This document shows positions 48,124 to 59,732 of a stretch of 64,000 nt of DNA, one piece after another. The translations under genes were made by a program, and so were the position numbers. Origin of the DNA: Paguma larvata (taxonomy: Eukaryota > Chordata > Mammalia > Carnivora > Viverridae); the NCBI GenBank assembly GCA_030068075.1, contig CM057826.1:97329804-97393803 (forward strand). Reading direction: 5' to 3'. Below the pieces are notes generated by a model. That model was not told the origin of the DNA. It did not search any database and saw only the letters and a program-made list of their open reading frames with translations. How positions within the stretch are numbered: the first letter of the stretch is position 1; the number at the start of each line of letters is the position of its first letter.

Positions 48124-49004
48124 ACATGCCCTTTTCAGAATGGGGTTGCTGCACTTGTTTTAGTCACAAGTGGTAAAGGAAGTACCAAAAGAAACCCAAA
48201 TGGGTTACCTGGGTTCCACATTTATTCCTCCAGGACCTGTTTTGTAACAACAGCCTTCTCCCTCCTAATGATTGGGTTGATTACCTGTACCAAAATGGTG
48301 ACTCTTTTCCTTGTTTGCTGGTCCCTGAAGACAAGGAGCGAAAAATGTCCAGATGGCAGCTGTAGCTTATAATTCAACGGTACTCTTGCTATGTCCCCAA
48401 GTGAAAGTGTATCCCTTTCTAAGGATGATAATTCTAACCCTGCAGAATGTAGAGTTACAAGGATGAAAAGTAGAACAGTGTGTCACTGTGTGTCCCACTG
48501 TTGACAGGTAGGACCACTCCTTTTCCTACCCTTGGAAGTATGGGTTTATTCCTGTGACAAAAAGGCCACCGCTCTTCAAGATGAAAAGGATTCAATGTAG
48601 TCAACTTCTCACTAAGTGACTGATTGATATTCCTGAGCAATGATGCCATATTGGAAGCTCAGCATCAGTCTTTGTTGCTGGCATGTTGGATATTCAGCAG
48701 TGATAGGAGTTAGATCAGCCTTGGTAAATATACTTCATGCTGTTGGGCCCATGTAGAGCCCCATATCTGTTACTATGGTCACTTCATTCACATGGTTTTT
48801 GTTTCAGCACTGGAGTGGCTGAAGTCAACTGGCAAAGCCTTTGTCTGCCTGATTTTTAAACGTCTCTTCCATGATACGTGTGACCCAATGGACGTTAACA
48901 TGTGATACAAAGATTTTCATACTTGTGTTCACTCCCATATGTCTATCCACCTTAGATAAGACATTAATAGTGAATACCTACTTTAATTCAGGAACTGTCT
49001 CTCT

Positions 49005-49360
49005 GACAAAGTGATATTTAATTTGACACTTAAGGATATCAAGAGCCAACCATGGGGAAAACTGGGAGAAGAGCTTCCAGACAGAGAAGACAGCATGTGC
49101 AAAGGGCTGTGGTATAGAGAACACGGCCAAGGAGAGAAGACAGTGTGGCAGCACACAGCAGGAGAGGGAGAGTGATGTAAGGTGAAGTTGACATGGAAAG
49201 CCACTGGGCAATGAGGGTGAAATAATGAGATTTACATGTTCCAAAATTCATTTTGGCTAAAGTGTGGAGAATGGGTTGGAAGAAAGCCAGAATAAAGTTG
49301 GGAGACCTTTGAGAGGCAGTTTTAATAGTCTGTGAGAGACAACATTGACCTTGATTAAGG
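49005..49360. repeat. Ancient interspersed repeat, L2-like
   Basis: gtgcaaagggctgtggtata, ggagagtgatgtaaggtga, gtgtggagaatgggttggaa and ttttaatagtctgtgagaga follow a long, old mammalian repeat. The exact family is uncertain. Confidence 0.45.
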
Positions 49361-49444
49361 AGGGAGCAAGGAAGACTTAGAAGTGGGTGGTTCAAAATCT
49401 GTTTTGGGGGTCCAATTGATTCGTTCTGTTGAAGGCTAATTATA

Positions 49445-49547
49445 ATAATTATTTTTAACTAGTGTATAACAAAATACACTATTATTAATAGTAGTGTAAT
49501 AAATATACACTAAAAATAATAATTTTAAACTAGTGTATAACAAAAAT
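49445..49547. repeat. AT-rich nested palindrome with 18-bp direct repeat
   Basis: An exact direct repeat, aactagtgtataacaaaa, lies at 49457-49474 and 49528-49545. Between the copies, 49475-49498 is a near-perfect palindrome (tacacta...tagtgta). 49504-49523 is the inverse of about 49446-49467. Confidence 0.88.
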
Positions 49548-51305
49548 GTGCATTTTTCTAAGTACAAAATGCAACTTAATATAAAGTCCGTCTCCTCATA
49601 TAATGATAGAAGGATGAATCAGAGTCTCAGTAAAAACCTAAGCTCTTTACTCAGTTGACAAGAGAGCATATTTACCAAGTAATGTATGTAGAATTAAGCC
49701 ATCTGGTTTCTCTCAGATTTGTTCTGGGTTATAGTTGCTGATGAAGTAGTCGGGACCAAAGAAGACAATGAAGTTTGTCAGACACAGATCCTGGGAAGAA
49801 ATGGCAGGAGTGAGGACAAATGAGTACGTTAGAAGTCAGAAAACCAAGGAAACTCACTAGAACTTCAAGACCATAGCAGAGGCTGCAAAAAGTCCTTTTG
49901 ATCCCTAAGGCCCCAAGAAGCTCTCTGATGCAGCCAGTAAAAGCATGTTAATAATAATGAACTTGCATTGTCAAAGAACAGTTAACCATCTCTACCTCTT
50001 TATTAACTAAATGCACTTAAAATACATTTCATTTTAAATTCTTCAAAGGGTGACAGTCCAGTCATCTAAAAATTTTTAACTAGTGCATAAATTATTTTGC
50101 AGCAATGTAGAATAAATGAGATGTCATATTTTAAGTCCCAAATTGAACTGGCCCATGGCACCACAGACAGTACTTAAAGAAGAAATAAAAAACAAAAATG
50201 TGTGGAAGGAATTTTCTCCTGTCCTTAAGGAACACACACTTCTTAGCAAGGTCTATGGAGGCTGGCAGGAATATGGCTAATGATTTTTCAAATCTCCAAA
50301 GCCTGAAAACTGAAAACTGTCTTCCCTGTGAAAACCCAGGTGTGAACACAGCCTGAATCCCTGAAGCACTTTGGTATTTCATATTTTTGCACAGCACAGC
50401 TGAGCCAAAAGTAACTTCCAGTCCCATTACAAACTTGCTGTGCAAGTGGAGGAAGACATGCTCATTTGATAGCTGGGGAGTGACCCTTACAGGGTCCCTA
50501 GGGACCCAGTATCAGTGGCGCTCACTGCTTCCTCTTCCCTGGATGCAACAATATATTAAGAGAGAGAAAAAAAGAGGAGGCTGGCTCTTTTCATGATTTT
50601 CCTTTTTAATTTTTGTTGAAAATGGAACTGTGTTCTCTTGATCCTTCAAACAAATGGGGGGGAAGTGGAAGCCCAAAAGTTTCTCTTAGGTTCCCCAGAG
50701 AGGGTGACTGTGTTTGTAGTGTGATGTGGGAAAGGTCCTTGTGTATCTGCTGCATTGTCACGTCGTACCAGAGTGATTTGCAGTAGGAAGTGTGGGATGA
50801 ATACAATTTTTATGTAAGAGAAAGTGATGGGGCCATAGTCTTTGAATCAAAGATCTCAACTTGCCTTTCCTCTCTACGACGTGCTTCCCTTGACCACTGC
50901 ACACACCACCCCACATCTTTATAAGATGATGAAAGAAACACAAGGACACTCTCTGAACTTGACCCAAACAGTAAGTCCAGCCAGAAGCTCTTTGTTATTC
51001 AGAATGCACTTGGGTAGGGAAGGGGAGACAGGAGGGAGCTTGGAAGGACATGCCGGAGATCACAGAAGCATTGCAAAGGGGGCTATTAAAGTTACTGGCA
51101 TTGCACTGAAGAATCATTTTAAACTGATGTTTGAAATATGCATCATGAGTCTTCACAGGGTAGATCTTAATAAACAAAACGGTTTTTGGAAGGAAAATGA
51201 AGAGCTACATTAAGAGACATCTAAAAGGATTATAAAGATACTTCTTTCATTTTAGCAATTCATCATTTTAAGCATGCTGGCAAATAATTTTGTTTCTTCT
51301 TCCAG

Positions 51306-51481
51306 AAAGTAGTAATAATGAAACTGTTCTCCAACCTGTGTCAGAAGAGGAGATGAATGAGGTAAAACCTATTAATCATTCTGGACCTGCAGAAATGATA
51401 GCTGTGTCATTTGCCACTGTTGAAGGACAGCTTCCTTTCCAACCTATAGCAAGACTAGCAAAGAAAACATCTTTGCCTTAG
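51306..51481 (+). CDS. Candidate alternative last exon (unproven), phase-compatible with ZNF366 exon 4
   Basis: A strong-looking acceptor (ttttgtttcttcttccag, AG at 51304-51305) is followed by an open frame of 58 codons ending in TAG at 51479-51481. Joining the single base left by the exon ending at 38739 to the AA here makes a GAA codon, and the frame stays open (E-SSNNETVLQPVSEEEMNEV...). AATAAA occurs at 51720-51725. A donor-like GAG|gtaaaa at 51361-51366 means it could instead be a 56-nt internal or non-coding exon. The encoded peptide is acidic and not recognised. An open frame of this length in AT-rich DNA is not rare by chance, so confidence is low. Confidence 0.25.
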
Positions 51482-51859
51482 AGTGACAGGTTATTCAAAG
51501 CAGGATAACACTTGAAATCTTCAGCTGTGGTTTTACAAGACTGTATATACACAGCGTTGCGTCAACTGCCTCTTCTTAAAAACCAACTGGAAATAAGAGA
51601 AATATTAAATCGCTAGTAATAGCGAAGACTTTAAAGGAAAAAATAGAGCAAAATCAAAGCAAGGTTACGCAGAGACTTAGAAACAGATAATTACAACACC
51701 AGCCTCTCAGGGGACATTCAATAAACATCATTGAGAATAATGATGCATCTCTATGAAGCAAACACCACAGACAGGGTCTAATCCCCTCAGAAGTCACTCT
51801 AAGCCCCCATCTGAGACACAGACAATTTTGTGGATTTCAAAGGGCTTGTCTTTCCAAAA

Positions 51860-52010
51860 GCTCTGCATGCCTCCACATTGTTAATCCCCTTACCTTCCTG
51901 CAGGGACACTTTACTTTTGATCTCAGGCTTATCTAATCAAATCTTTCTCCTTATTCAGACTGTTAGCTCTCTGAGCAAAGGGCTTGGCCACCACAACATC
52001 ATCTCCAAGT
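51860..52010 (+). repeat. L2-type LINE 3' fragment, weak
   Basis: cagactgttagctctctgag followed by caaagggcttggccac resembles the L2 3' region in sense orientation. The match is short. Confidence 0.4.
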
Positions 52011-52068
52011 TTTTAGACAACCTGAGATTGGATATGACCACTATGTCTGTTTCTCCTTGGAAGACTAT

Positions 52069-52338
52069 AAGAAAGGTGTAAGATTGGGGCACCTGGGTGG
52101 CTCAGTCAGTTAAGCATCCGACTTCGGCTCAGGTCATGATCTCGTGGTTCCCAAGTTCAAGCCCCGCGTCGGGCTCTGTGCTGACAGCTCAGAGCCTGGA
52201 GCCTGTCTCAGATTCTGTGTCTCCCTCTCTGTCTGTGCCTCTCCCCTGCTCATGCTCTGTCTGTCTCTCTCTCTCAAAATTAAATAAACATTAAAAAAAA
52301 ATTTAAAAAAAAAAAAAAAAAAGAAAGGTATAAGATTG
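52069..52338 (+). mobile_element. Young CAN-SINE with target duplication
   Basis: The SINE body is at 52087-52320, with the consensus-like head ggggcacctgggtggctcag, complete A/B-box region, CT-rich region and long A-tail. The flanking 18-base duplications (52069-52086 and 52321-52338) differ at a single base. It is the least diverged SINE in the window. Confidence 0.96.
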
Positions 52339-52439
52339 ATACATGAATTTACAAGGAAGATCCGTCAAAGAGACCTGTACAAAATGCTGCTGTTCAGAAA
52401 TACGTATATTTCCATTACAGTTCGTTAAAGCTCTACAGA

Positions 52440-52975
52440 GCAGGAGCACCTTCCAGAATGGTGGTGTGAGGATCTCACTGAAACCTCATCTCTGGAGAGA
52501 TATCTGTTAAACTGGTAAAAATTAACAAAGAGGATCATACAAAATCTCTGGAGATGACCAAAGGGCTTGAAATATTTTTTCGACAAAACCTACAGAACTC
52601 AGTAGGAACAGCGGAAGACTGGCTGCACCCAGATCCACGCTGTGGAAGGTTCCCTCAGGGAGCTTGACGGCCAAATGGCAATTCCCGTTTCCCCAGCTCA
52701 GAGCAAACCTAAGCGGGGGTGGCCAGAAAGCGGTGTCAGTTTCCCCACCCCAAGCCCCTGCTTGGTAAGGAGGAACGGATGGGGGCGTCCGGTGAGTGCA
52801 GCACCTCCCTGTGCTGTGGAAGTGCTATTCCAGGGGATTTGGAAGCCAAGCAGCAGCTTCCATCTCCCCTGGTTGCTGGTGGAGGAAAGCGGTTCAAGGA
52901 CAGCTGAGCAGCCCATGAACACTGGCAGCTCCCACTTTCCCTGCCTCTGTGCTACGTAAGCCCTATTCACCGGGA
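52440..52975 (+). repeat. Possible L1M 5' region fragment
   Basis: It starts with ttccagaatggtggtgtgag, then aaactggtaaaaattaacaa and ctggagatgaccaaagggct. This resembles 5' UTRs of old L1 subfamilies. It stays open in two frames but has no recognisable protein. Confidence 0.4.
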
Positions 52976-53039
52976 GGCGGTAGCAGCTGGTGGTAACATA
53001 CAACGCTGCAAATGTAATGAATATATTCACAGGTTTTAC

Positions 53040-53800
53040 GACATAACCTTTTTATTGCGATAAAATATACATAACATAGAAATGACCATTTTAACAATTT
53101 TAAAGTATTTAATTCAGTGGTATGAAGTTCATTCATAAGGTCATACAACTATCACCACTATCCATTTCCAGAAATGTTTCATACAGAAGCTCGGTACCCA
53201 CTAAACACTAACTCTCCACTGTCCCTACTCCTAGCCCCTGGTAACCTATATTCTACTTTCTGGCCCCATGAAGTTGACTACTCTAGATACCTTTATTTAA
53301 GTGGAATTAAACAATATTTGTCCTTTGTGTCTGGCTTATTTTACTCAGAATTAATATTTTCAAGGTTCATCCATGTTGTAGCATGTGTCAAAACTTCATT
53401 GCTTTTTAAGGCTAAATAATATTCCATTTAATGTATAGATCACGTTTCATTTATCCATTCACCTTTCTAGTAATGAGGAGCTGTGTCGTTTCTACCTTTT
53501 GGCTCTTGTGAACAGTGCTGCCAGGAATAGTGTGTGGAAAGACCTCCTTGAGTCTCTACTTTTAAATCTTTGGGAATTATACTTAAAAGTGGAATTGTTG
53601 GGTCACATGGTAATTCTATGTTTCACTTTTTGAGGGACCGCCAGACTGTTTCCACAGTAGCTCCACCAGTTTACATTCCCACCAGCAACGCACAAAGGTT
53701 CCAATTTCTCCACATCCTCTCCAAAGCTAGTTATTTTCCATTTTTTTCGATAACAGTCATTCTAACGAGTATGAAGTGGTATCTCATTGTGATCATAATT
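53040..53800 (-). repeat. L1M LINE fragment (3' end, antisense)
   Basis: It carries ttattgcgataaaatataca, agtggaattgttgggtcaca, ccaccagtttacattcccac, ccaatttctccacatcctct and gagtatgaagtggtatctca. This is the complement of L1 ORF2 and 3' UTR. It is degenerate. Confidence 0.88.
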
Positions 53801-54644
53801 TTTAAATTAACATATTTAAAACCCTTCATCTGTTCACCTGGTAATGCTGAGATCTATATTCAGTTTTATAGTCTCCTTGGTTTTTTTCTCATGAATATAA
53901 ACATGGAAAATAAAGGATGACCTGCAGCTTTTTCTTTGTAAATAGAAACTGAATAGGCCAGTGATTTATGTGGCTTTTATTCCTGTTGTCTTGCCATTGT
54001 TTTGTACCTCTTATCCTTCAAAGGGTGAGGACTCTGTTTGAATTTTGAAAGGAAGTCTTTATACCAGTTGTTTTACTCCGTTTTACCAGACTGTTTCTTT
54101 TTTGGCCCCTGATCCTATTTTCCCTTGGCCCTGAATTGTCAGATGACCTAACAGCTACAGTAAGCTGGCCGTACCCTTGGGTGGCCCTTGTAAAACTTGT
54201 ACCTAAGAGACCCAGGTCTTCCCTGGGACTTGTCTGTAAACAGTAGGGAGAAATGCATCTTCCATTTGGGTGGGGGCAGGGAGGGTGGTGACGCACATGC
54301 ACGCAGCAGCAGTGGAAGGAACATACATCCAGCCACGATTCAAGTTCCTGGGAACTATATTCTTGTCCAGGGTTGCAAATTTTAAACTGTAAAAACTCTC
54401 CCCAAACCAAAGCCCTCTACGAGACATTTGTTTGTTTAGAGAGCAAGAACCAATGTGGCTAATTTAGTACTAATGTGAGTTAAGTTTAGTGATAAAAGCT
54501 TACACGGAGCCTCTGGGACTATGGAAGAGCATTCATCAAAACGTTGATACTCACTCTTAAGATAAAATGTGTCTGCGGTATTCGTCAACCATTGTTTTCC
54601 CATTTGAACTAAAAAAGGGGGAGAATAGCGACAACTTCACTCAT

Positions 54645-54755
54645 TCAGTGAATGTTGATCGAGCGCCTGCTATGTGGTGCGCACTGTGCTGGGGGGCTCT
54701 GGAGACACCAGAGTAAGCATTACAGACACAGTCACTGTCCTAAATAAACTTGTGA
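54645..54755 (-). repeat. L2-type LINE 3' fragment
   Basis: gaatgttgatcgagcgcctg, gcgcactgtgctggggg and gacacagtcactgtcctaaa are antisense L2 3' region. Confidence 0.55.
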
Positions 54756-55499
54756 GGCCATTATATATAAAAGGCATGGACATGAGTACCCTAATAAACA
54801 ACAATACATTCATTATATGGAAAAGTTTCCAAATTATAATCAGAATAATTAAGTTCCTGTTGAGATAATGACTCTAGAATTCTACTTATGTTAATTAGCT
54901 ATATATAATATTACCAACTATTACAATCATTGCTTAAATGCCTTCAGTCGTATTGGTAGGGGTTGCCACTTCCCTCCCTCCACCCCAATTTTAAATATCT
55001 TCCCTGGCACTAGAAATTTTTTTTCTGGGGCTTTACAAGGTAACAGTGGAGAAAGACTTCAGTGCTAAGTATAAGTTCCATGCAGCATGGTTCCTGTCGT
55101 CCAGGAATTTGTTTCTATTTATCTGAGCAATGAAGAATATAACAGTTATCCTGGCCTCTCATAAGGTACATGGCTTAAGAAGGAATTTTAAGAGTCAAGT
55201 CTTTCTACTGAACTAAAAAATTTTCAAAACCCTCCCAACTTTAGGTCTGATCCTTAGGGAGCTCAGAAGTGTCCAGGAGATTGAATTATTACTGTTGTCT
55301 GAAGACACAGGATAATTTATCTGAGACATTGCCCTCCTCACTCTCCACCCCCAGCAAGCTTGTGGAGAATCCACACTAGACTACATGTTTCTCAATAGCA
55401 GCCCTGCGATTATCTCATCTGCCCTATTCGAGCTGACGTTCCTGGAAGAACCACATCTCCCCTTCAATTACTCCAGGTCACTGTGGGCTTGGGATACGG

Positions 55500-55830
55500 C
55501 AGTGCTGAGTGGTTCTAGTCAAAGAACACAGTGTCAGTACAGACTCCATGGTTAGCTGTGTGACCTTGGACACAACCTTTCCGAGCCAGTTTCATATCTG
55601 CCCAATGGAGACTATGCGGACTGGTGGTGACAAGCACAAGTTTTGGACTCGGGAAGGTCTGGGCTCTGGTACTGGCTTCCTCTTACACTGGCAGTGTAAC
55701 CTAGAGGAAATTATTCTTGCTCCCTAAGCTGCAGTTTTCTCATCTGCAAAACTGAGATTCACATAACCTCTGCCTCATAGAATTGTGACATTAAAACAGG
55801 ATAATGCACATAAACAACTAAAGCAAAATA
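55500..55830 (+). repeat. Two MIR SINEs in series
   Basis: A first MIR (about 55500-55620) has ttagctgtgtgaccttggac and ccgagccagtttcatatctg. A second (about 55620-55830) has ttggactcgggaaggtctgg, gcagttttctcatctgcaaa and cctctgcctcatagaattgt. Confidence 0.75.
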
Positions 55831-56488
55831 AGAACTCGATACACATTAGCTCCTTACTACAGTGACCACATGGAAATGGGCCAAAAGAAGGGCCTGACAC
55901 CCAGGTAACTTGCAGGTCATGTCGGCTTCTCTTCCCTATCCTCCTGGACTGACCTGAATACAAATGTGGGATCCCTAATACTGTTTTGGGAGTGCTGGCA
56001 TACGGTTAGGGAGAATTCTCCCATACCTGCCCTCTTTTCCTTGCCTTCTCCCATTGTTTCCCCACATAGCACATCACTCTTCCCAGTGACGGACACACAT
56101 CCCTCTCTGCCATGTAATCCAATCAGCTCCAGGGCGATGGAGTCTTGGCCAGAGCTGACTATCATTTGCATTCTTTTCAAGTGAGCTGCATCGAAGGGCA
56201 TCTGGAGGGAAAGTACCTTCCCAACTGTGACAGACAATCAGGCAGAATGACAGAGCCAGGTGCACTTACTGATATTCCCAGCGCTGGCACCAAATTACAG
56301 CGCATTAATGCCAACTTCTGAGAAAGTCTCAGATTTATGTTGCTTCCAGTACATTTAGTGAGGATAACTTTTAACTTTTAAAGGAAGAACAATTTGGCAG
56401 GCAGACAGCACTGGTTTTTAAGGTTTGTATTATGCAAGGCAAACACCTGAATTTTACTCCAGGCCTGGGGTGTGGCAGAGACATCAGT

Positions 56489-56780
56489 GTGTTTCAAACT
56501 TCATGTCGCGACCCATTAATGGTTCATGAAATCAAGTGGGTTAAGACCATCATTTTTTTTAAAAAAGAATAGACTAGAATAGGAAAGATCTATTCTAAAG
56601 TATTATGCATATCAGACCAGGTGCTTTTGGTTGTATTTTTCAAGAAAGATATATATAGATAGATAGATACTTGGATAGATTACAAGGTAAATGTTTTTTC
56701 TTACTATTGGTCATTGTCAAATAGTTTGAAAGCCATTGAAATACTAGATGTGCAGAAATATATATGTGTATTTTAACAAA
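56489..56780. repeat. Old MER-type DNA transposon fossil, tentative
   Basis: gtgtttcaaacttcatgtcg, gacccattaatggttcatga and aatagactagaataggaaag match a medium-reiterated mammalian element of uncertain name. A TAGA run at 56655-56669 lies inside. Confidence 0.5.
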
Positions 56781-57539
56781 ACAAATGAAAACACCCACTC
56801 TGAATTAAAGAATTAAATGAAGATAATGGGAAACCCAGGTTGTTCCACCAATACCTTCTATTCGTAATGGCATAATTTTACTTTATCACAAAAAGGGTGT
56901 TGGGGATGGAGAGTGGAAGAAAGGGAAGGAAGGAGACAGGGCAGTGGTGGGAGGGAGGGAAAGACTACTAAATAGTGTCTTCACAGCTTCAGTGACCTCA
57001 GGGCAGTTCCTCCCCCTGGTAACTGGAGCTGTATCAGTGAGGAAGAAAAACTAGCTGATTGGATTCAGCTCCTCTGGGTCCCAATTCATGGGTAGACTTG
57101 ATTTTCAGTTCCTGAAGAGTAAAGACTGAGTCTCAGTTCTTTTGAGTCTCTCACAGAGTCTCATCACAATAAGTGTTTGAGAACCTTGTATTAACCTGAG
57201 AGTCTGTGCAGGACATGGTGGGGGACTTGTTGAGATAGTTCTCTATTAATATCTTGATATCACTCACCCAAAATATTTTCAAGTATGTTCTCCAAGCTCA
57301 CATAAAGAGCTATTTGTGTAATGAGTGCAGTAGGATCTCCAGGCAGTTCATAGGGGAAAGGTTCCGGCACTTAGGTGAGAACCAGGGGTAGAGAGATGGA
57401 GCATAAAGGGCCAAGCAACTACAGATCAGTGCTAGCCAATGAGTGAGAAGTCTGCCTATCAGCAATTCCAACTCTAGGGCATAGCTCTATGCTTTGACCT
57501 GTGTGTGTGCACACAGAGGAGGTATACATAATTACCTCT

Positions 57540-57760
57540 AAGCATGTTTTGAAATAGCAAGACTAAATGTCCACCAAGAAGACATTGTCTCAATAAGATA
57601 TAATACCTACCTCCACACAGAGGAATACTATGTAGTTGTGGAAAAGAATAAGGAAGCTATTTATGAACAGATGTGGAATGATCTCCAATAGGCAGAAAAA
57701 ATAAAACTGCTATAGTTTAAAAAAGAATACGTGTGACTCTAAAGGATCATGCCAGCTTCA
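57540..57760 (+). repeat. L1M LINE ORF2/3' UTR fragment
   Basis: gactaaatgtccaccaagaa, aggaatactatgtagttgtg and agatgtggaatgatctccaa follow the L1 ORF2 end in sense orientation. Confidence 0.8.
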
Positions 57761-57869
57761 GAAACTCTCACAGGGTTGGCTGAGGTGATCACAGCTCAGC
57801 TGCTCCCTAGGCCCAAACTTGACTCTGCCCCTTCTGTTCCACTAGTTGTTTTATTGTTTATTTACTGTA

Positions 57870-58070
57870 ATGAATTATCCCAAAACTTTGCAGCTCAAAA
57901 CAACAATAAGCATTATCATCCTGTAGGTCGAGAATTCAGGAGCAGCTGATGTGGGTTGTTCTGGCTTATGGTCTTCTCATGAGTTTGTGGTCTGCATGTC
58001 GGTTATGGCCAGCATGTCGGGCAGAGTCTGGGGCAGGGTGCATCTTGTTGAGAAGACAGGCTATGCTTAC
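57870..58070 (-). mobile_element. MLT1-type LTR fragment (ERVL-MaLR)
   Basis: tatcccaaaactttgcagct, caaaacaacaataagcatta and ctgatgtgggttgttctggc match the complement of older MLT1 LTRs. It is a partial, inactive relic. Confidence 0.6.
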
Positions 58071-59554
58071 CACGCCGGAGGCAGTGACAACAGTGGTGAG
58101 GGTTGGGGCTGCTACTAAACCATATCAGAACAAGGGTATCTCTTTTGTTCTAGAGAACTACTGAGGAGGAAATTCTATTACCCGGATTAATGTCCCCTCT
58201 GGCTGTGGCTGCAGTCTGTTTTCTTTTGTTATGTCTGTCCTGGGCATGGAGAATATGTGCTTATTACTTACCAAGTATCCCTTTTAAACTTAGTGATTAA
58301 TGCTTTCACTCCCTTTTCCTTGATAGAGTTAAATAATCTTATTCCTATTATATCTTTTTACTTCACCTTTCTTTTCATTACTTTTTTCCTATTTTGCATG
58401 GATGAACTGGGAATACAGCCTGGAACTCTGAATTGTATTCCCTTGCAATCATCGGTATATATTAAATTGTTGGAGTCAGGCAGTATCTTTATGTGCTCTG
58501 TCCTCCACCACCATCACAGCCCCCTGCAAACATCTTCCCCACCCTTCTCTGCATCTTTCACAACACGCCTTAATCATCAGTAAACTAATTTAGTTGTGGA
58601 AGGAAATGGTGCCAAGAAGTGGTTTGAGGACTCTGACCCCACCCCTATTTCCATCAACTTCAGAGCTGCCTCAAAATAAAGGTGCAATCTAACTAAATCT
58701 AGCTTCAGTTAAGCCTAGACTCTTCTACCAACGGCGTTTTCATTCCCAAGACCAACCTAGATGGACGTTCAGGAGTGGCTGCTGGTTTTGATACACTGTA
58801 CAACAAGCCATCCCTCTGCCTTTTCAGCTCCTATTCATGGAGGATTCTAGAAGGAAGTCTCTAGATTTGTACTTAGCTGTTAGGTTAAGAGAATGAAGCA
58901 TATTTCTATAAAACCAGGGGCTCTTATTCAGTCTATACAGTGCCTTCAACCCAGGATGCCCTACCCACACCCTAGAGAATCGGTCAGTCATATCAAAAAG
59001 AGGGTTCTGGTATCTTAGCCCCACTCAGAGCAAAATGACCTTTCCTACTTCTGCCTTTTCTCCTCTTTCCTTCTGTTCTTGAATCCCTGGACCATGAACT
59101 TGGCTTCCCCTGTTTGACTCTTAGCATTCTTTTAGACAGATGTTACTTTACCCTCAGCTTCCCTCACATGTAAGTACCCCAGAAAACTCCTTTGCCTAGT
59201 AAGTGCCAGGGTCTGGGAACCATCTGTGGCTGCTTGCTTGGCCATTGTCAAATCCTGTAACTTCATTAAAGACAGTTGAAAAGAAAGGAAACTGAGTCAT
59301 GGGCAAGTTTCCAATTTCCAGATGAGTATGTCTCTGAAACTCAAAGCAGACCCAATGACAGGTCCCAATGTAAACTTCGAATGGGGCTCTCAACTCCTTG
59401 AGAGTTGAGTCAAGAGTCATCAGTTTCTTTAAGCCTTTTTCAGGTCGATAAGTCTAAGCCTTTTTGGGATAGATAACACTTGTGTATGACATTTAGGACT
59501 ATTCATGTGTCTTGCCTCAATTTCAAATACAGTCCCTGGAAGTCAGAAGTTTTA

Positions 59555-59732
59555 TTTATTTTTTATTTTTTTTTAATAATTTATTGTCAAATTGGTTTCC
59601 ATACAACACCCAGTGGTCAACCCAATGAATGCCCTCCTCTGTGCCCATCACCCACTCTCCTCCCTCCCACACCCATCTCTCCCCTCAGTTCGTTCTTATT
59701 CTTTGAGAGTCTCTCATAATCTCCCAGTTCTA
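59555..59732 (-). mobile_element. Carnivore-type L1 3' end fragment, 5'-truncated
   Basis: A T-rich start (the antisense A-tail) leads into taatttattgtcaaattggt, ttccatacaacacccagtgg, tgcccatcacccactctcct and tttgagagtctctcataatc. This matches the carnivore lineage L1 3' UTR. It is less diverged than the L1M pieces. Confidence 0.85.

Noticed and set aside
54018..54410. 130-codon minus-strand frame
   Set aside because: No domain or splice support, and overlapping frames in other registers are equally open.
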